A stretch of DNA of 64,000 bases from Heterocephalus glaber (GCF_000247695.1 NW_004624781.1:7618163-7682162), one strand, 5' to 3'; positions 32,718 through 43,937 are shown, numbered from the stretch's first letter. A program made the numbers and translations. Notes: generated by a model not told the origin, from the letters alone.

Positions 32718-32801
32718 TTTTTTTTTTGTACTAGGGATTGAACTTGGGACCTTGTGCTTGCGAGGCAGGCGGTTGAACCACTGAGCTAAATCCCCAGCCT
32801 C
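32718..32801 (-). mobile_element. ID-like SINE with 15-bp target-site duplication
   Basis: Reverse ID-like copy ending GCTAAATCCCCAGCC. TGTGTATCACTTCTT is perfect at 32703-32717 and 32802-32816. Confidence 0.96.
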
Positions 32802-33045
32802 TGTGTATCACTTCTTAAAAGATGATCATCAGGGTTAGATGACAAAAATTCTTAGAGAATTGATGGGATTTCTGTTTGAGAAATTGCATAAATATGCTGG
32901 CTATGGGCATTTCCTGATTTTTTTTTTTTTACATTTTCCTTTTTGCTTGGGGTATTATCATGAGCTTGTCTCCAATTACTTTACTTCTCTGTGCCTATCT
33001 GGGGTGGTCATGAGTATGGGTCTAATGCTGTGCCCTCCCCAACAG

Positions 33046-33230
33046 GACAGCAAGCTGTCATGAGCCGTGGCAGTGAGAAGTCCGCCAACATTTTAGATTG
33101 CCTTTTGACCTTAAAAACAGAAGTTCCTATCATGACGGAAGAGCAAAAGCAGGACTTAAACCCCATGACCATAAAGATCAAGTGTGCTTCCTGCCTTCCG
33201 TCACAACCTGTGCCCATTCAGGAGCTGGAG
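33046..33230 (+). CDS. CFAP92: CFAP92 coding exon 6
   Basis: Acceptor CCCTCCCCAACAG; donor CTGGAG|GTAAGG. It completes a codon with two bases and ends in phase 0, encoding residues 311-372 (SANILDCLLTLKTEVPIM through SQPVPIQELE). Confidence 0.92.
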
Positions 33231-34192
33231 GTAAGGAGCTGGACCATCTGCATCAAGAGCACTCACCTGACTGCCCCTGGCTGTCATCCCTGATTCTCCT
33301 GATGGCCCTGAGTCAGAAATGTCATCACCATCCACACTTTACCATTTAGGATCCCACAGGGAGCCACTGAGACTAGGTGCCGTCAAATCTGAGGTGTCCC
33401 GCCACACCACAGTGCTCTACCAACAGAGCTGCAGCCTCTCTTCAGGAGCTGTGGGCTTTCCTGGTACAGTAGCAGTGCCCAGCTATTGAAGCAACCAGGT
33501 TCAGTGCTGCTTTTTATCCTGAGTGCCCTCTTCTCCTTCCTGGTTGAATCTCTCTCTGGATTCTGTCTTCCTCTTTATTTGCTCTTTGGTTTTGCTGGAG
33601 CACATCCTCTAGTACCTTCTTTGGAAATGGTCAATGGCTTTTCTATCCCCTCCCCACTCTTTGTATGTCTAAAAATATCTCTATTCTATTCTTGCACTTG
33701 ATGGTTAGTTTAGATGTAGAATTCTAATTTCTTTTTAGTTTTGAAGGCATTGTTCCAGCATCTGTGTTCAGTGTTGAACCTTTGTGTGAACCCTATTTTC
33801 TATTCTCTCAAGGCTTGTAGCACCTTTTTGTCTTCTGAAACTGTTTATGTGTCTTAGTGTGAGTATATCCATGGACGTTATACTTTTAGTTTAAACATAG
33901 ATTCACAGGAAATTGTAAAGATTCACAGGAGGACCTTGTGTCTTTCTCCTGCAGATACAGTGGTTGTTATGTAGCTATAGCACAATATCCAATTGGTCCA
34001 ACATGTGTGCAGACTTCTCTGCCATTTTATCACGTGTAGATTAATTATCATGACACCTACACATCACATCTATAGAAATAAGCTTTTAGTACAGAAACAC
34101 CATTCACACCACCCTTTTCTGCCCTTATATCTGCTCATCTCTAAACTAATTGATTTTTCATCTCTATAATTCTGTTCATTTAAGAATGTTAT
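33231..34192. other. CFAP92 intron 6, left end
   Basis: No exon recognised. The AT-rich right part reads a little like antisense L1, but I cannot delimit it. Confidence 0.35.
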
Positions 34193-34550
34193 TGTTATGG
34201 ATTGAATTGCGCTTTTCTTAAAATTAAAAAAAAAAAAAAGGTGTGTTGAATTCCTAACTCCCAGGACCTTGGAATGCAAACTTCTTTGGAAGAAGTGTCT
34301 TTACAGAGGTAATCAAGATAAAATAAGGTCACTAGAGTGGGCTGTCATCCAGCATGGTTAGGGAGGCTCACATGCACACAGGGAGGATTAGTGACGACAA
34401 CCAGGGCACATGTGAAAGCTGGAGTTCAGCTGCTGCAGCAGAGGAATGTCAGAGCTACCAGAAGCTGGAGGGACCTTTGGAGGGAGCATGGCCCTGCCCG
34501 CAGCTTAGTTTCTGACTTTTAGACCTTACTCTTGTTCCAAGCCACACTTA
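34193..34550 (+). mobile_element. MaLR-type LTR
   Basis: Sense MaLR start (TGTTATGGATTGAATTG), then 'GAATTCCTAACTCCCAGGAC', 'GGTCACTAGAGTGGGC' and 'GTCAGAGCTACCAGAAGCTG'. Confidence 0.7.
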
Positions 34551-34589
34551 AGGCACTTTTGTATGGCAGCCCTGGGAACTTAGATAAAT

Positions 34590-34915
34590 GCAAGAATTTG
34601 GTATGTGAGCTTGGGAGATGGGTTTGTTTTTATGTTTTATTTTCACTCAGCATTCTTTCCTTGCTTATAGTTTGATCATGCTTCTTTGTTCACACTGCCT
34701 TTTAATTGGTGTTCTTAGAGTATTTATATTTAGTGCAATTGTTGATATATTAGAGCTTAAGTCTGCTGTTTTGATTTTAGTTATTTCTATGTTTTATGGA
34801 TTACTTGAGCAATTTTTAGACTTATCTATAATATTTCTAACTCTTCTGAGATCAGTATCTTTTTAGTAAACCTATAGGTATGCATATATAACTTGATACA
34901 GGGTCAACATTTTAC
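34590..34915 (-). mobile_element. L1 fragment, reverse
   Basis: AT-rich antisense L1-like text ('AATTGGTGTTCTTAGAGTAT', 'ATATTTAGTGCAATTGTTGA'). Confidence 0.55.
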
Positions 34916-35032
34916 CAGTTTGAGTGAAGTATAGAAAATTTAGTTCACTCCAAATCCCTTTATATTTCCTCATTTACAATTTAGTTTTCTTAAATATTCT
35001 ATACAGATTTTGATCCACATTAGACAGCATTG

Positions 35033-35046
35033 TGTGTATGTGTGTG

Positions 35047-35080
<34 letters not shown>
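35033..35080. repeat. (GT)n microsatellite
   Basis: Mostly pure GT run abutting the tail side of a reverse compound SINE. Confidence 0.93.
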
Positions 35081-35084
<4 letters not shown>

Positions 35085-35372
35085 GGGGATTAAACCCAGG
35101 GCCTACATATTGAGCTATGGTCCCCAGCCTTTTGTTGTTGTTGTTGTTAGTACCGGAGATCAAATTCGGGTCCTCGCGCTTGCGCAGCAGGCAGCGAAAC
35201 CACTGAGCTAAATCCCTGGCCCCGGTCCCCAGCCTTTTACAAGTTTTTTATTTTTGAGACAGGATCTTGCTAAGTGGCTAAACTGCCCAGGCTGGGCTCA
35301 AACTTGCAATTCTCCTGCCTCAGCCTCTCAGAGAGCTGGACTTAGAGGTATGCACCACCACACCTAGTTTAG
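35081..35372 (-). mobile_element. Old ID+B1 composite, split by a younger ID-like SINE
   Basis: ID-like half (TACTGGGGATTAAACCCAGG to GTCCCCAGCC), then after the nested copy at 35134-35223 a B1 half (GAGACAGGATCTTGCTAAGT, CAATTCTCCTGCCTCAGCCT). Confidence 0.85.
35134..35223 (-). mobile_element. Nested ID-like SINE
   Basis: GTTAGTACCGGAGATCAAAT to GCTAAATCCCTGGCC, flanked by GGTCCCCAGCCTTTT at 35119-35133 and 35224-35238. Confidence 0.96.
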
Positions 35373-35384
35373 ACAGTGTTAAAC

Positions 35385-36560
35385 TTTTTTCTTCATCTGT
35401 CAAACAACATCTTGGTAAAGGAAAATGTATTGTCTTTACCCAAAGTTTCACTCTTTTCATTATTCTTTCTTCCCTCTTACTGTTCCAAGATTTCTTCTTT
35501 TGTCATTTCTGTTATAAGAACTTTATTTTAGTGTAGAAAATTTTTTTTAGTTTTTCTTTGTCTGAGAATATTGTTATCTTTCCTTCATTTTTAAAAAATT
35601 TATATTTTTTATTTTTAAAAGATCCCAAGTTTTAAATAAACTGCTAGCAATATCGTTTTCTTCACTCAAAAGTGCATATTTCTGAGGGCAGAACATACAT
35701 ATGCTTCTTTCCTCCATTTTTGAAAGACAGTTTGGTTGGGTATAGAATTTCACTGTGTGTAGAATTTTTATAGAATAGGATTAATCTTTATAATTTTTTC
35801 TCAGTGCTTGAAAACTGTACCACTTTCTTCTGGCTTCTCTGATTTCTGATGAGAAATCTGCTGTCATTGGATTGATGTTTACATATGAGTAAGGTCGCAT
35901 TTAACTCTTGCAAGCTTTCAAGATTGTTTTTTCTTTTTTCTTTACAAAAGTTTGCCTATGTTGTGTCTTAGAGTGGATTCTTTTTTGTAATCTTGTTTGC
36001 TTTCTCAATATGTAGGCTTATTTCTTTCTTTTCTTTTTTTTGGTACCGGGGATCAAGCTCTAAACCTTGTGCTTGCGAGGCAGGTGGTGGACCAACTGAG
36101 CTAAATCCCCAGCCAATTTCTTTTGACAAATTGGGTGAGATTTCAGCCACGATTTCTTTGAATATTCTTTCAGGACCACTCTCTTTCTCCTTGTCCTCTG
36201 GAACTCCACTGGTATGAATGTTAGTTAGCTGTTCTTCTATTGTCCCACAGGCCCCTCACATTCGCTTGCTATTTTTGGACTTTTTTTCCCCTCTCTGTTG
36301 TTCAGTTTGATTCTTTCCTCTATCTTTTCCATTCTGCTCTTCAGCCCCTCCAGTGAGGGTCTTTGTTTTTGTTTTTTCCCATTATTATATTGTTCAGTCC
36401 TAAAACTTCCATTTGGTCCTTCCTTATTTTTTTCAGATGCTCACCTTTTTTCATTTGTTTCAGTGTTGCTTTAAAATCCCTGTCAGGTAAGCCAAGACCT
36501 ATGTCCTTTCAACATTGGTCTGTTCATTTGAGATTTTCCAGGCAGCACAAGTAACTTTAA
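35385..36560 (-). mobile_element. L1 fragment, reverse, split by a SINE
   Basis: Antisense L1 landmarks: 'GGTTGGGTATAGAATTTCAC', 'TTCTGATGAGAAATCTGCTG', 'GATTTCTTTGAATATTCTTT', 'CTGGAACTCCACTGGTATGA', 'GTCCCACAGGCCCCTCA'. Confidence 0.8.
36037..36114 (-). mobile_element. ID-like SINE inside L1
   Basis: GGTACCGGGGATCAAGCTCT to GCTAAATCCCCAGCC. The L1 text resumes after it. Confidence 0.92.
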
Positions 36561-36817
36561 AAGTATGCCTTGGATTGTGGGTGGGTTGCAGAGAGGAAGT
36601 GGAAGCGCCGGTCTAGAATCAGCTCCTGGTGTTGGCCTTGGCCCCACGTGTAAGGCTGGGAGTTTGGAAATTGATGAAAGCCCAGCGAGGAGAGCAAAGC
36701 TACAACCTCTCTTCCGACCACCTGGCCTGGAGTGTTAAGTTAGACTGAAGTAGCTTAGTTCGGGGCCGTCTGGCCGTTCTGTTTGACAGACACATCCACT
36801 CTGCATCCATTGCTTTG

Positions 36818-38868
36818 ATGAAAGTCAAAGGGGAGAAAGTTCACAGGAAGGAGTACCAAGGTGTCAGAAGAAAAAAACAAATTTCAGAAAAACAGAGATT
36901 CTGGTTCTTCAAAGACATTCCCCAAGAAGGTTGCTAAGGAGGGGGGACCTAAAGTTCCATCCAAGAAGTTTGAGGAAAGTGCCACGAAACCTGGGAAAGA
37001 GGGTGTGCAACAGTTCAAGAACAAGCAGCAAGGGGACAAAGGACCGAAGAACAAATTCCAGCAGGCGAATAAATTCAACAAGAAGAAAAAATTCCACACA
37101 GACAGTAAAAGTAACGAATCAGCATCCAAGAAACCTAAATAGGATGACTTCAAAAAGAAGAAGAAAGAACTAAAGCAAAGCAGACAGCTCAGTGACAAAA
37201 CCAACTATGACACTGTTGTTCGAGCAAAACAGATTTGGGAGATCTTAAGATTGTGACAGGGCCGGGGATGTAGCTCAGTGGTTTCGCTGCCTGCTGTGCA
37301 AGCGCAAGGACCCCAGTTCGATCCCCAGTACAAAAAACAAACAAGAAGAAAAGATTGTGACAAAGAGAAAAAAGGGAAGTTGATGAGTGACTTGCAGAAG
37401 TTAATTCAAGGGAAAATTTAAACTGTTGCATTTGGACATGATTCAACTCGTGTGATCCAGTGTTGTATTCAGTATGGTCATGAAGAACAGAGAAAACAGG
37501 CTTTTGAAGCATTGCTAGATGATTTGGTTGAATTAAATAAAGCCAAATATTCCAGAAATATTGCTAAGAAATTTCTCATGTATGGAAGCAAACCACAGAT
37601 TGCAGAGATAATCAAAATTTTAAAGGCCACGCAAGGAAGATGCTGCGGCACGCAGAGGCCTCGGCCATTGTGAAGTACTCAAAGAATGACAAAACCATTT
37701 TGGAGCAGAAGAACATGCTGACCGAGGAGCTCTATGGGAACACATTTCAGCTTTACAAGTCTGTAGAACACCCAACTCTGGACAAGGTGTTAGAAGTACA
37801 GCCAGAAAAATTAGAGGTTATTATGGATGAAATGAAACAGATTCTAACTCCAATGGCTCAAAAGGAAGCTGTGATTAAGTACTCATTAGTCCTTAAAGTA
37901 TTCTTGGATTTTTTTTTTACCTATGCAACCCCAAAACTCAGATCAGAACTGATCGAAGCCATCCGTGAGGTGGTGGTATACCTGGCACACACACATGATA
38001 GAGCCAAAGTGGCCATGCACTGCTTGTGGCATGGCACACCCAAGGACAGAAAAGTAATTGTGAAAACAATGAAGACTTATGTTGAAAAAGTGGCTAATGA
38101 AAAAACAAAAGTGGCTAATAGCCAATGCTCTCACTTGGTTTTACTGGTGGCATTTGATTGTATTGATGATACTAAGCTTGTGAAGCAGATGATCATATCA
38201 GAAATTATCAGTTCCTTGTCTAACATAGTAAATGACAAGTACAGAAGGAAAGTCTTGTTGTACTTGCTGAGTCCAAGAGATCCTGCACATATGGTTTGAG
38301 AAATCACTGAAGTTCTGCAAAAAGGAGATGGAAATACACACAGTAAGAAAGATACGGAGATCTGCTGTCGTGAGCTCTTAGAATCTATTTCTCCGGCCCT
38401 GTTAAACTGCCTACAAAGAAATCCCCAGGAGATGATGTTAGATAAGTCTGCATCTGTGTTGGTGTTGGACATCCTGGGATCGGCTACTGGAGACGTTCAG
38501 CCTGCCATGAACGCTGTCGACAGCCTGGCGGCAGCAGAGCTACACCCCAACAACAAGGATGGAAAGCTTCATGTTGCAGAGCATCCCAAGGGACATCTAG
38601 GTTAATATAACAAGATGAAAAGATGAAAGAAAATAGAAGAGAAGGTTGTTTTGCAAAAACACTCATAGAGTGTGTTGGTATGAAGAACCTGAAGTCCTGG
38701 GCTAGTGTGAATCAGGGTTCTATTATTCTTTCCAGCCTTCTACAGAGTACTGACCAAGAAGTTGCAAATAAAGTCAAAGCTGGACTGAGAAGCTTGATTC
38801 CCACATTGGAAAAAAACAAAAACACCAGCAAAGGGATAGAAACTCTGCTTGAAAAACTGGCTGCGTAG
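36818..38868 (+). pseudogene. PUM3: PUM3 (Puf-A) processed pseudogene
   Basis: An intronless copy of the pumilio-family RNA-binding/nucleolar protein PUM3, in the sense direction inside CFAP92 intron 6. Recognisable pieces in order: SGSSKTFPKKVAKEGGPKV, HEEQRKQAFEALLDDLVELN, MLRHAEASAIV, LTEELYGNTFQLYKS, KEAVIKYSLVLKVFLDFFF, ALFLYLAHTHDRAKV-like Puf repeats, and SWASVNQGSIILSSLLQS near the end. Defects: frameshift just after the ATG at 36818, a TAG replacing a Trp codon at 37141, a SINE at 37259-37350, a frameshift near 37625, a short internal duplication (GTGGCTAAT repeated near 38091-38120), TGA replacing an Arg codon at 38298, and a deletion near 38600. It cannot make the protein. Probable 5' UTR sequence extends left to about 36700. 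Confidence 0.93.
37259..37350 (+). mobile_element. ID-like SINE inside the PUM3 retrocopy
   Basis: GGGCCGGGGATGTAGCTCAG to GATCCCCAGTAC, flanked by AAGATTGTGACA at 37247-37258 and 37351-37362. Confidence 0.96.
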
Positions 38869-38894
38869 GTGGAAACACTTAAGAATGGAATGGA

Positions 38895-38977
38895 GGGGCC
38901 GGGGATTTAGCTCAGTGGTTTTGCCGCCTGCTGCACAAGCACAAGGACCCGAGTTCAATCCCCAGTACCAAAAAAAG
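38895..38977 (+). mobile_element. ID-like SINE at the 3' end of the PUM3 retrocopy
   Basis: GGGGCCGGGGATTTAGCTCA to CAATCCCCAGTACC. AGAATGGAATGG and AGAATGGGATGG flank it. Confidence 0.93.
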
Positions 38978-38999
38978 AGAATGGGATGGAATTATTTTT

Positions 39000-39815
39000 C
39001 CCATTCTCTGTACTGTTTTCCCACTGCAGAAAAAAAAGGTGAGGGTCAAATTACCACATTGGTAATTTGGGAGCTCTGTATATGTGTTTCTTCTTTTCAT
39101 AAGAATCTATTTACATATTTTTAAAAGTATGCCTTGGGCCTATTGGGCATTATGACACTGGGCCTTATTAAAATCTTCTATTTAGCAACCTCCTCTGACC
39201 CCACCAGAGGAAGGGAGATGCCATCTTACTACTGCCATGTGGGGCTGGAAGGCCAAGTCCCCATTCAGCCATGATACCCACTGGGGTAGAGGCATCTCCT
39301 GAATGCTCACCCAGGATCTTCACTGGTATCATGCTGATAGGAGCATGGGTGCCACCTCATGGATGCTGATGGAAGTCCTAGCTTCCCACTGCACCCTTTC
39401 TGACCCCAATCAATGAGGGGGACAAGGGGCACCTTGTTAGAGTTGGGTGATGGTGGAGTCCAGGTCCCATGGGCCTTTGTTAAGGAGGTGGTACAGTGTT
39501 CTTTCCTGTGGTTTTTGTCTGGGGTAAGGTGATCATTTGCCTGTAAATTTTCTGTCCTGCTAGGCTCCCCCTTTCTTTGTCCTTTGGCTGGAGAAAGTGG
39601 GCTTTTGGGGAGGTTTTCCTGGCTGTTCTCATCAGCACTACTGAGTTCTCCATAACTTGGTGTGGAATATATGAGGCAAATAGAAAACCAGGGAACTCAC
39701 CACAGGTTGTGCCTTGGGTCCCGGGTTAAGTTAGGCTACACAAAGGTAGCCAACAAGTCCCTAAATACTTACAGGCTAAACAATGCACTTTTAAAATAAG
39801 GGTCAAGAAATAGTC
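39000..39815. other. CFAP92 intron 6, unclassified
   Basis: No exon, RNA or confident repeat recognised between the PUM3 retrocopy and the next SINE piece. Confidence 0.35.
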
Positions 39816-39817
39816 TC

Positions 39818-39872
39818 AATGCGCAAGCACAAGGACCCGAGTTCGATCCCCAGTACCAAAAAAAAAAAAAGA
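39818..39872 (+). mobile_element. 5'-truncated ID-like SINE
   Basis: Only the 3' half remains: GCGCAAGCACAAGGACCCGA to GATCCCCAGTACC plus A-tail. Confidence 0.88.
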
Positions 39873-39874
39873 GT

Positions 39875-40425
39875 CTTGAGAAATTTTAAAATATTTTGAG
39901 TATACAAAGAATTCTTTAAAAAAATGAACAACCAGATTTAAAAGTGTGCAAAACATCTGAACCGACAGTTTAGTAAAGAAAATATGCAAATGATAAGCAC
40001 ATGAAAAGATGCTCAATGTCATATATTATTAGGGAATTGCAAATTAATAACTAAATAGTAATGTCTGTCTTGTGTAGATTCCACTCTAGACCCATTGAAA
40101 TGGCAAAGCCCAAATACTAACACCATCAAATGCTGGTGAGGATGTGGAGCAACAGGAACCCTCATCAGTGCTGGTGAGAAGGCAAAATAGTATGGCTACT
40201 TTGAAGGCAAATTGGCAGTTTTGTTTGTTTTCCAGTACCAGGGATAGAACTCAGGACCTTGTGCTTATGAGGCAGGCGCAGCACCACTGAGCTAAATCCC
40301 CAGCCCCAGATTGGCAGTTTCTCACAAAACTACACATACTCAAATCCAACAGTGTCTGAAAAGAATTATACACCTTGGCCAACTGGGATTCATCCCAGAT
40401 ATGCAAGGCTAGTTACGTATTTGAA
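39875..40425 (+). mobile_element. L1 fragment split by a SINE
   Basis: Sense L1 text: 'ATGCAAATGATAAGCACATG', 'AAGATGCTCAATGTCATA', 'GCTGGTGAGGATGTGGAGCA'. It resumes after 40309. Confidence 0.8.
40222..40309 (-). mobile_element. ID-like SINE nested in L1
   Basis: CCAGTACCAGGGATAGAACT to GCTAAATCCCCAGCCCC. ATTGGCAGTTT repeats on both sides (40211 and 40310). Confidence 0.94.
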
Positions 40426-40469
40426 AATAAATGAATGTAATTCATCACATCAACGGGCTAAAGTCATGT

Positions 40470-40845
40470 TGTCTTAGTCACTTTTCCCATTGCTGGGACA
40501 AAATACCCAACATCCCTAACTTAGGAGAGGAGAGGTTTATTCAGCTCACAGTTTCCAGAGAGCCCAGTCCAGTCGGCTGGCTCCAGGGCAGAGGGGTGTG
40601 GAAAAGGAAAACGCTCACTTCATGGCAGCCAGGAAGCAGAGAGAGAAGGGAGGCGCCAGGGCCAAGAATCCACCTTTCCAGGTCACATGTCAGTGTCCAC
40701 CTCCAACCAGGCCCCGCCTCCTCCCAGCACACTGAGCTGTGAACTCATCTGTGCTTGAATCCACTGTTACAGCACCCCCACGATCCAGTCACCTTTAAAT
40801 ACATGGACTTTGGGGGGACACTTTAGATCTAAACCCTAACACACA
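40470..40845 (-). mobile_element. MaLR-type LTR
   Basis: Antisense LTR pattern: 'GTCTTAGTCACTTTTCCCAT', 'GTTTATTCAGCTCACAGTTT', 'TCATGGCAGCCAGGAAGCAG', 'GGGGGGACACTTTAGATCTA'. Confidence 0.75.
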
Positions 40846-40958
40846 TCATACTGCGTTAGGGGCCACTCTGATATCACTATCTTAATTATGTCTGAGTTCA
40901 CAATTATGTCCAAGTATGGTCATGCTGTTAGGTACAAGGGGTGAGAATTTCAACAGAT

Positions 40959-41050
40959 TGGGGTTTTGGGGGGGGGTGCTGGGGATCAAACTCAGGACCT
41001 TGTACTTGCAAGGCAGGCACCAGAACCACTGAGCTAAATCCCCAGCCCCC
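40959..41050 (-). mobile_element. ID-like SINE
   Basis: GGGGATCAAACTCAGGACCT to GCTAAATCCCCAGCCCC. CAACAGAT repeats at 40951 and 41052. Confidence 0.94.
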
Positions 41051-41193
41051 TCAACAGATCTTTTTGAGGGACACAATTCAATATGTATTTGTGGCCGTTC
41101 TCCTTTGCCCTATAACAACATATTTATGGATTTTGGGGGATTAGGATGTGGAGATCTTTGAAGGTTGATGTTCTGTCAATCTCAGTAAACACA

Positions 41194-41575
41194 GTTTATT
41201 TTTTAGACAAGATCTCACTATGGGCTGGGCGTGGTGGTGCACACTTGTAATCCCAGCACTTGGAGGCTGAGGCAGGAGTATCACTGTGAGTCTGAGGCCA
41301 GCCTAGGTTACATACTGAGTTTAAGGCCGGTCGGAACTACATAGTGAGTCCCTGTCTCAAAAACAAAAACAAGGGCTGGGGATTTAGCTCAGTAGCACCA
41401 TGCCTGCCTTGGAAGCACAAGGTCCTGAGTTTGATCCCCCTGTACTGCAAAAAAAAAAAAAAAAAAAAAAAGATCTCACTATGTAGTTCAGACTGACCTC
41501 AAACTCATGATGATTCTCCTGCCTCAGCCTCCAGAGTGCTGAGATTCCAGGTGTGAGCCCCCACACCTGGCCAAT
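41194..41575 (-). mobile_element. Older reverse B1 that hosts the compound SINE
   Basis: Left end TTTTTTAGACAAGATCTCAC and right part TAGTTCAGACTGACCTCAAA, ATTCTCCTGCCTCAGCCTCC, split at the target site. Confidence 0.88.
41223..41470 (+). mobile_element. B1+ID compound SINE inserted as one unit
   Basis: B1 (GGGCTGGGCGTGGTGGTGCA to GAGTCCCTGTCTCAAAA) and ID-like part (GGGCTGGGGATTTAGCTCAG to TTTGATCCCCCTGTACTGC, then A-tail) lie between perfect 13-bp copies of AGATCTCACTATG (41210-41222 and 41471-41483). There is no duplication at the B1/ID junction. Confidence 0.95.
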
Positions 41576-42199
41576 AAACATTGTCTATGATAATCCCAGG
41601 ATGTGGAGCCCAGGGGTTGGTTTATACAGTCTGTCCTGCTGTTTCTCATTCATGGTATCTCGTTTACCATGCCTGGTTCTCTGTGAATTTTGTCATTTGA
41701 AAAAATTATTTTGACACCTAGGATTTTTCTTCAAAGAGAATGTTTGTTCTTCTGATAGGCTTTTTTAAAAATGCTTTCTCACTGAAATGTAACATTAACA
41801 CCCCCAGAAGTCTTTTTCTACACCTTGCAATCTCTAATCTTCCCTCAGCCCTTTTCTAGCAACCCCACCCCAGCCCTGGAAACCACAGATCCATTCCCCA
41901 TCTCTCCAGGGTACCTTTCCAAGTGATTCTGGGTAGTCTTTGTTGTTACAACTCAGAGTCTTATTATAATAGCGACTTTAACTGATAATTTGAACATCTA
42001 GATCATCTCAGAGCTGGCATCTATTGACTTTCTCTCTTCTTGATGATTGGGCAAACTTCCTGGTTTTTTGTATGTCAAGTAATTTTGAATTGTATCTTAG
42101 AAATTCTGACTGTTATGCTATGAAGTTCTGGGACTTGTTTAAATACTTGGAAGATAATGGCATGCATTCATTCATTTGTTTATTCATTCATTCATTTCA
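41576..42199. other. CFAP92 intron 6, unclassified
   Basis: AT-rich, no exon. A possible old L1 fragment, not confidently recognised. Confidence 0.3.
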
Positions 42200-42376
42200 G
42201 CCCTGGGGATTGAATCCAGGGCCTTCACTGAGCTATGTCCCCAGCCCTTTTTATTTTTGATATTGAGATGGGGTCTCAATAAGACAATAAGTTGCTCAGA
42301 CTAGGCCCACACTTGCAATCTTCCTGCCTCAGTCTCCCAGAGGGCTGAGATTACAGACATGTGCCACTATGTCCAT
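42200..42376 (-). mobile_element. B1+ID compound SINE, reverse
   Basis: CCTGGGGATTGAATCCAGGG to TGTCCCCAGCCC, then GAGATGGGGTCTCAATAAG, ATCTTCCTGCCTCAGTCTCC and TACAGACATGTGCCACTATG. A CATT-rich tail lies on the left. Confidence 0.85.
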
Positions 42377-42845
42377 CTTTTTATTGGGTAATATACTCAG
42401 TTAAGATCAAGCTGAAAAGTTCAAATCACATTCTGTGTAGGCTATGGCTACAAAATCAAAGATTTTGTGGTGCTGTTTAAGTCTGCCCTGCATATGTGCT
42501 GCTGGGGACCAGCCTGAGGTCTGGGCAGGGGTCTATTCTGCAGGTCAGGTCTCAGAGCCTCTGTGGGCTGCTCAGGACCTGATCTATGCATACACAGTTA
42601 GGGATGAGTCATGAGTGTAGACCGGACTTTATGGGATCCCCCTCTCAGTTTCCTTCCTTCCCATAGTCTCCTGCACATTCTCCAGCTCCGAAGGACCCCT
42701 TCCCAATCCTGTGGCTGGCAAGGTGCGGTTTGGGGTTCCCACTCTACCATGTACCTGTGCAACAGGGTCTCCCTCTGAGGACACATGGTACGAAGGTACA
42801 CAGAGGAAGAACAGCAGTGGGAGTCCTCACTGCAGTTTGCTTGGG
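42377..42845. other. CFAP92 intron 6, no feature seen
   Basis: No exon, RNA or clear repeat recognised. Confidence 0.35.
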
Positions 42846-42932
42846 GTTTTTTTTTTTTTGGTATGGGGATCGAACTCAGGACCTTGTGTTTGTGAGGCAG
42901 GTGGCAGCACCACTGAGCTAAATCCCCAGCCC
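42846..42932 (-). mobile_element. ID-like SINE
   Basis: T run, then GGTATGGGGATCGAACTCAG to GCTAAATCCCCAGCC. Confidence 0.94.
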
Positions 42933-43425
42933 TCACATATCACATCTTAATCCTTTTTTCCACACACCCTCTGTTGAGAGAGAATTCTCTGCTCAGATTT
43001 TTAGGCACTTCCCAGCTGATGATGCTGCTGCCACCAAATAGCACCTCTGACCTTGAACTTTGCCAGGAGCATGACCAGGGAAGAGAACAATATTTCCTCT
43101 GTGCTCTCTGTCCCTCAGAGGTCTCCTCTCCCACTTTTTGGACTGGAAAGAGAAAGCTTGTCTTAGAGCTTGGTCTGTTTGGGCCTGGTACACAGTTCTG
43201 GGATTCAGGCTTCCTTTGAGGTCAGTCTGGGACATTGAGGAGGAAAGTGAAATGCAGGAAGCTCATGGCACAGTCAGTTGCCTTGCAGGCATGGCACTTC
43301 AGTCTGCTCAGGGCCTGAGACATCTTCCCTGGTTTCTCAGCTGCCTTCCCTGGGAGGGTCAGGATGGGGCATGCTCACTCCATGTAACTGGACTGCCTAC
43401 CTTCTCTTTACTATTTTAATGTTTT
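42933..43425. other. CFAP92 intron 6, no feature seen
   Basis: No exon or clear repeat. Overlapping open frames on both strands have no recognisable homology. Confidence 0.35.
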
Positions 43426-43489
43426 TATTATAGATTTGTAAATGTTCTTTTTATATTGTGGATACAGGTCCTTTGTGACATATCATCTT

Positions 43490-43935
43490 AGTTGATTTGG
43501 GCTGTTATAACAAAAATACCATAAACTAGGTGGGTTATCGACAACATAATTTACTTTTCCCAGTTCTGGAGGTTGGCAGGGCCTAGATCAAGGAAGCAGC
43601 AGATTCAGTGTCTGGGAGGGGCCCATTCCTCATAATCTGCCGCTTCCCGCTGTGTCCACACATGGCAGAAGGGGCCAGAGAGCTCTCTGGGACCTCTGCT
43701 ATAGGGGCACTAACCCAATCCTGGGGGTGGGTCGGTCCTCAGGACCTAATCACCTTCCAAAGGCCTTGAGCCAGGGGTTTAGTTCAGTGGTACAGCACCT
43801 GCCTGGCAGGAGTGAGGTCCTGAATTCGATCTCCAGTACAAAAAAAAAAAAACCAAAGGCCTTGGCTTCTATTAGTATCATATGGGGGATTAGGTTTTAA
43901 CATGTGAATTTGAGTAGCACAAACATTTATACCGT
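43490..43935 (-). mobile_element. MaLR-type LTR inside L1
   Basis: 'GGGCTGTTATAACAAAAATA', 'CCCAGTTCTGGAGGTTGGCA', 'GCTGTGTCCACACATGGCAG', 'GGACCTAATCACCTTCCAAA', 'TTAGGTTTTAACATGTGAAT' match the antisense MLT1-like layout. Confidence 0.85.
43769..43852 (+). mobile_element. ID-like SINE inside the LTR
   Basis: AGCCAGGGGTTTAGTTCAGT to CGATCTCCAGTAC and A-tail, flanked by CCAAAGGCCTTG at 43757-43768 and 43853-43864. Confidence 0.95.
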
Positions 43936-43937
43936 GT

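Noticed and set aside
36861..38299. PUM3-like open frames as live genes
   Set aside because: The frames are pieces of one processed copy separated by frameshifts, stops and a SINE.
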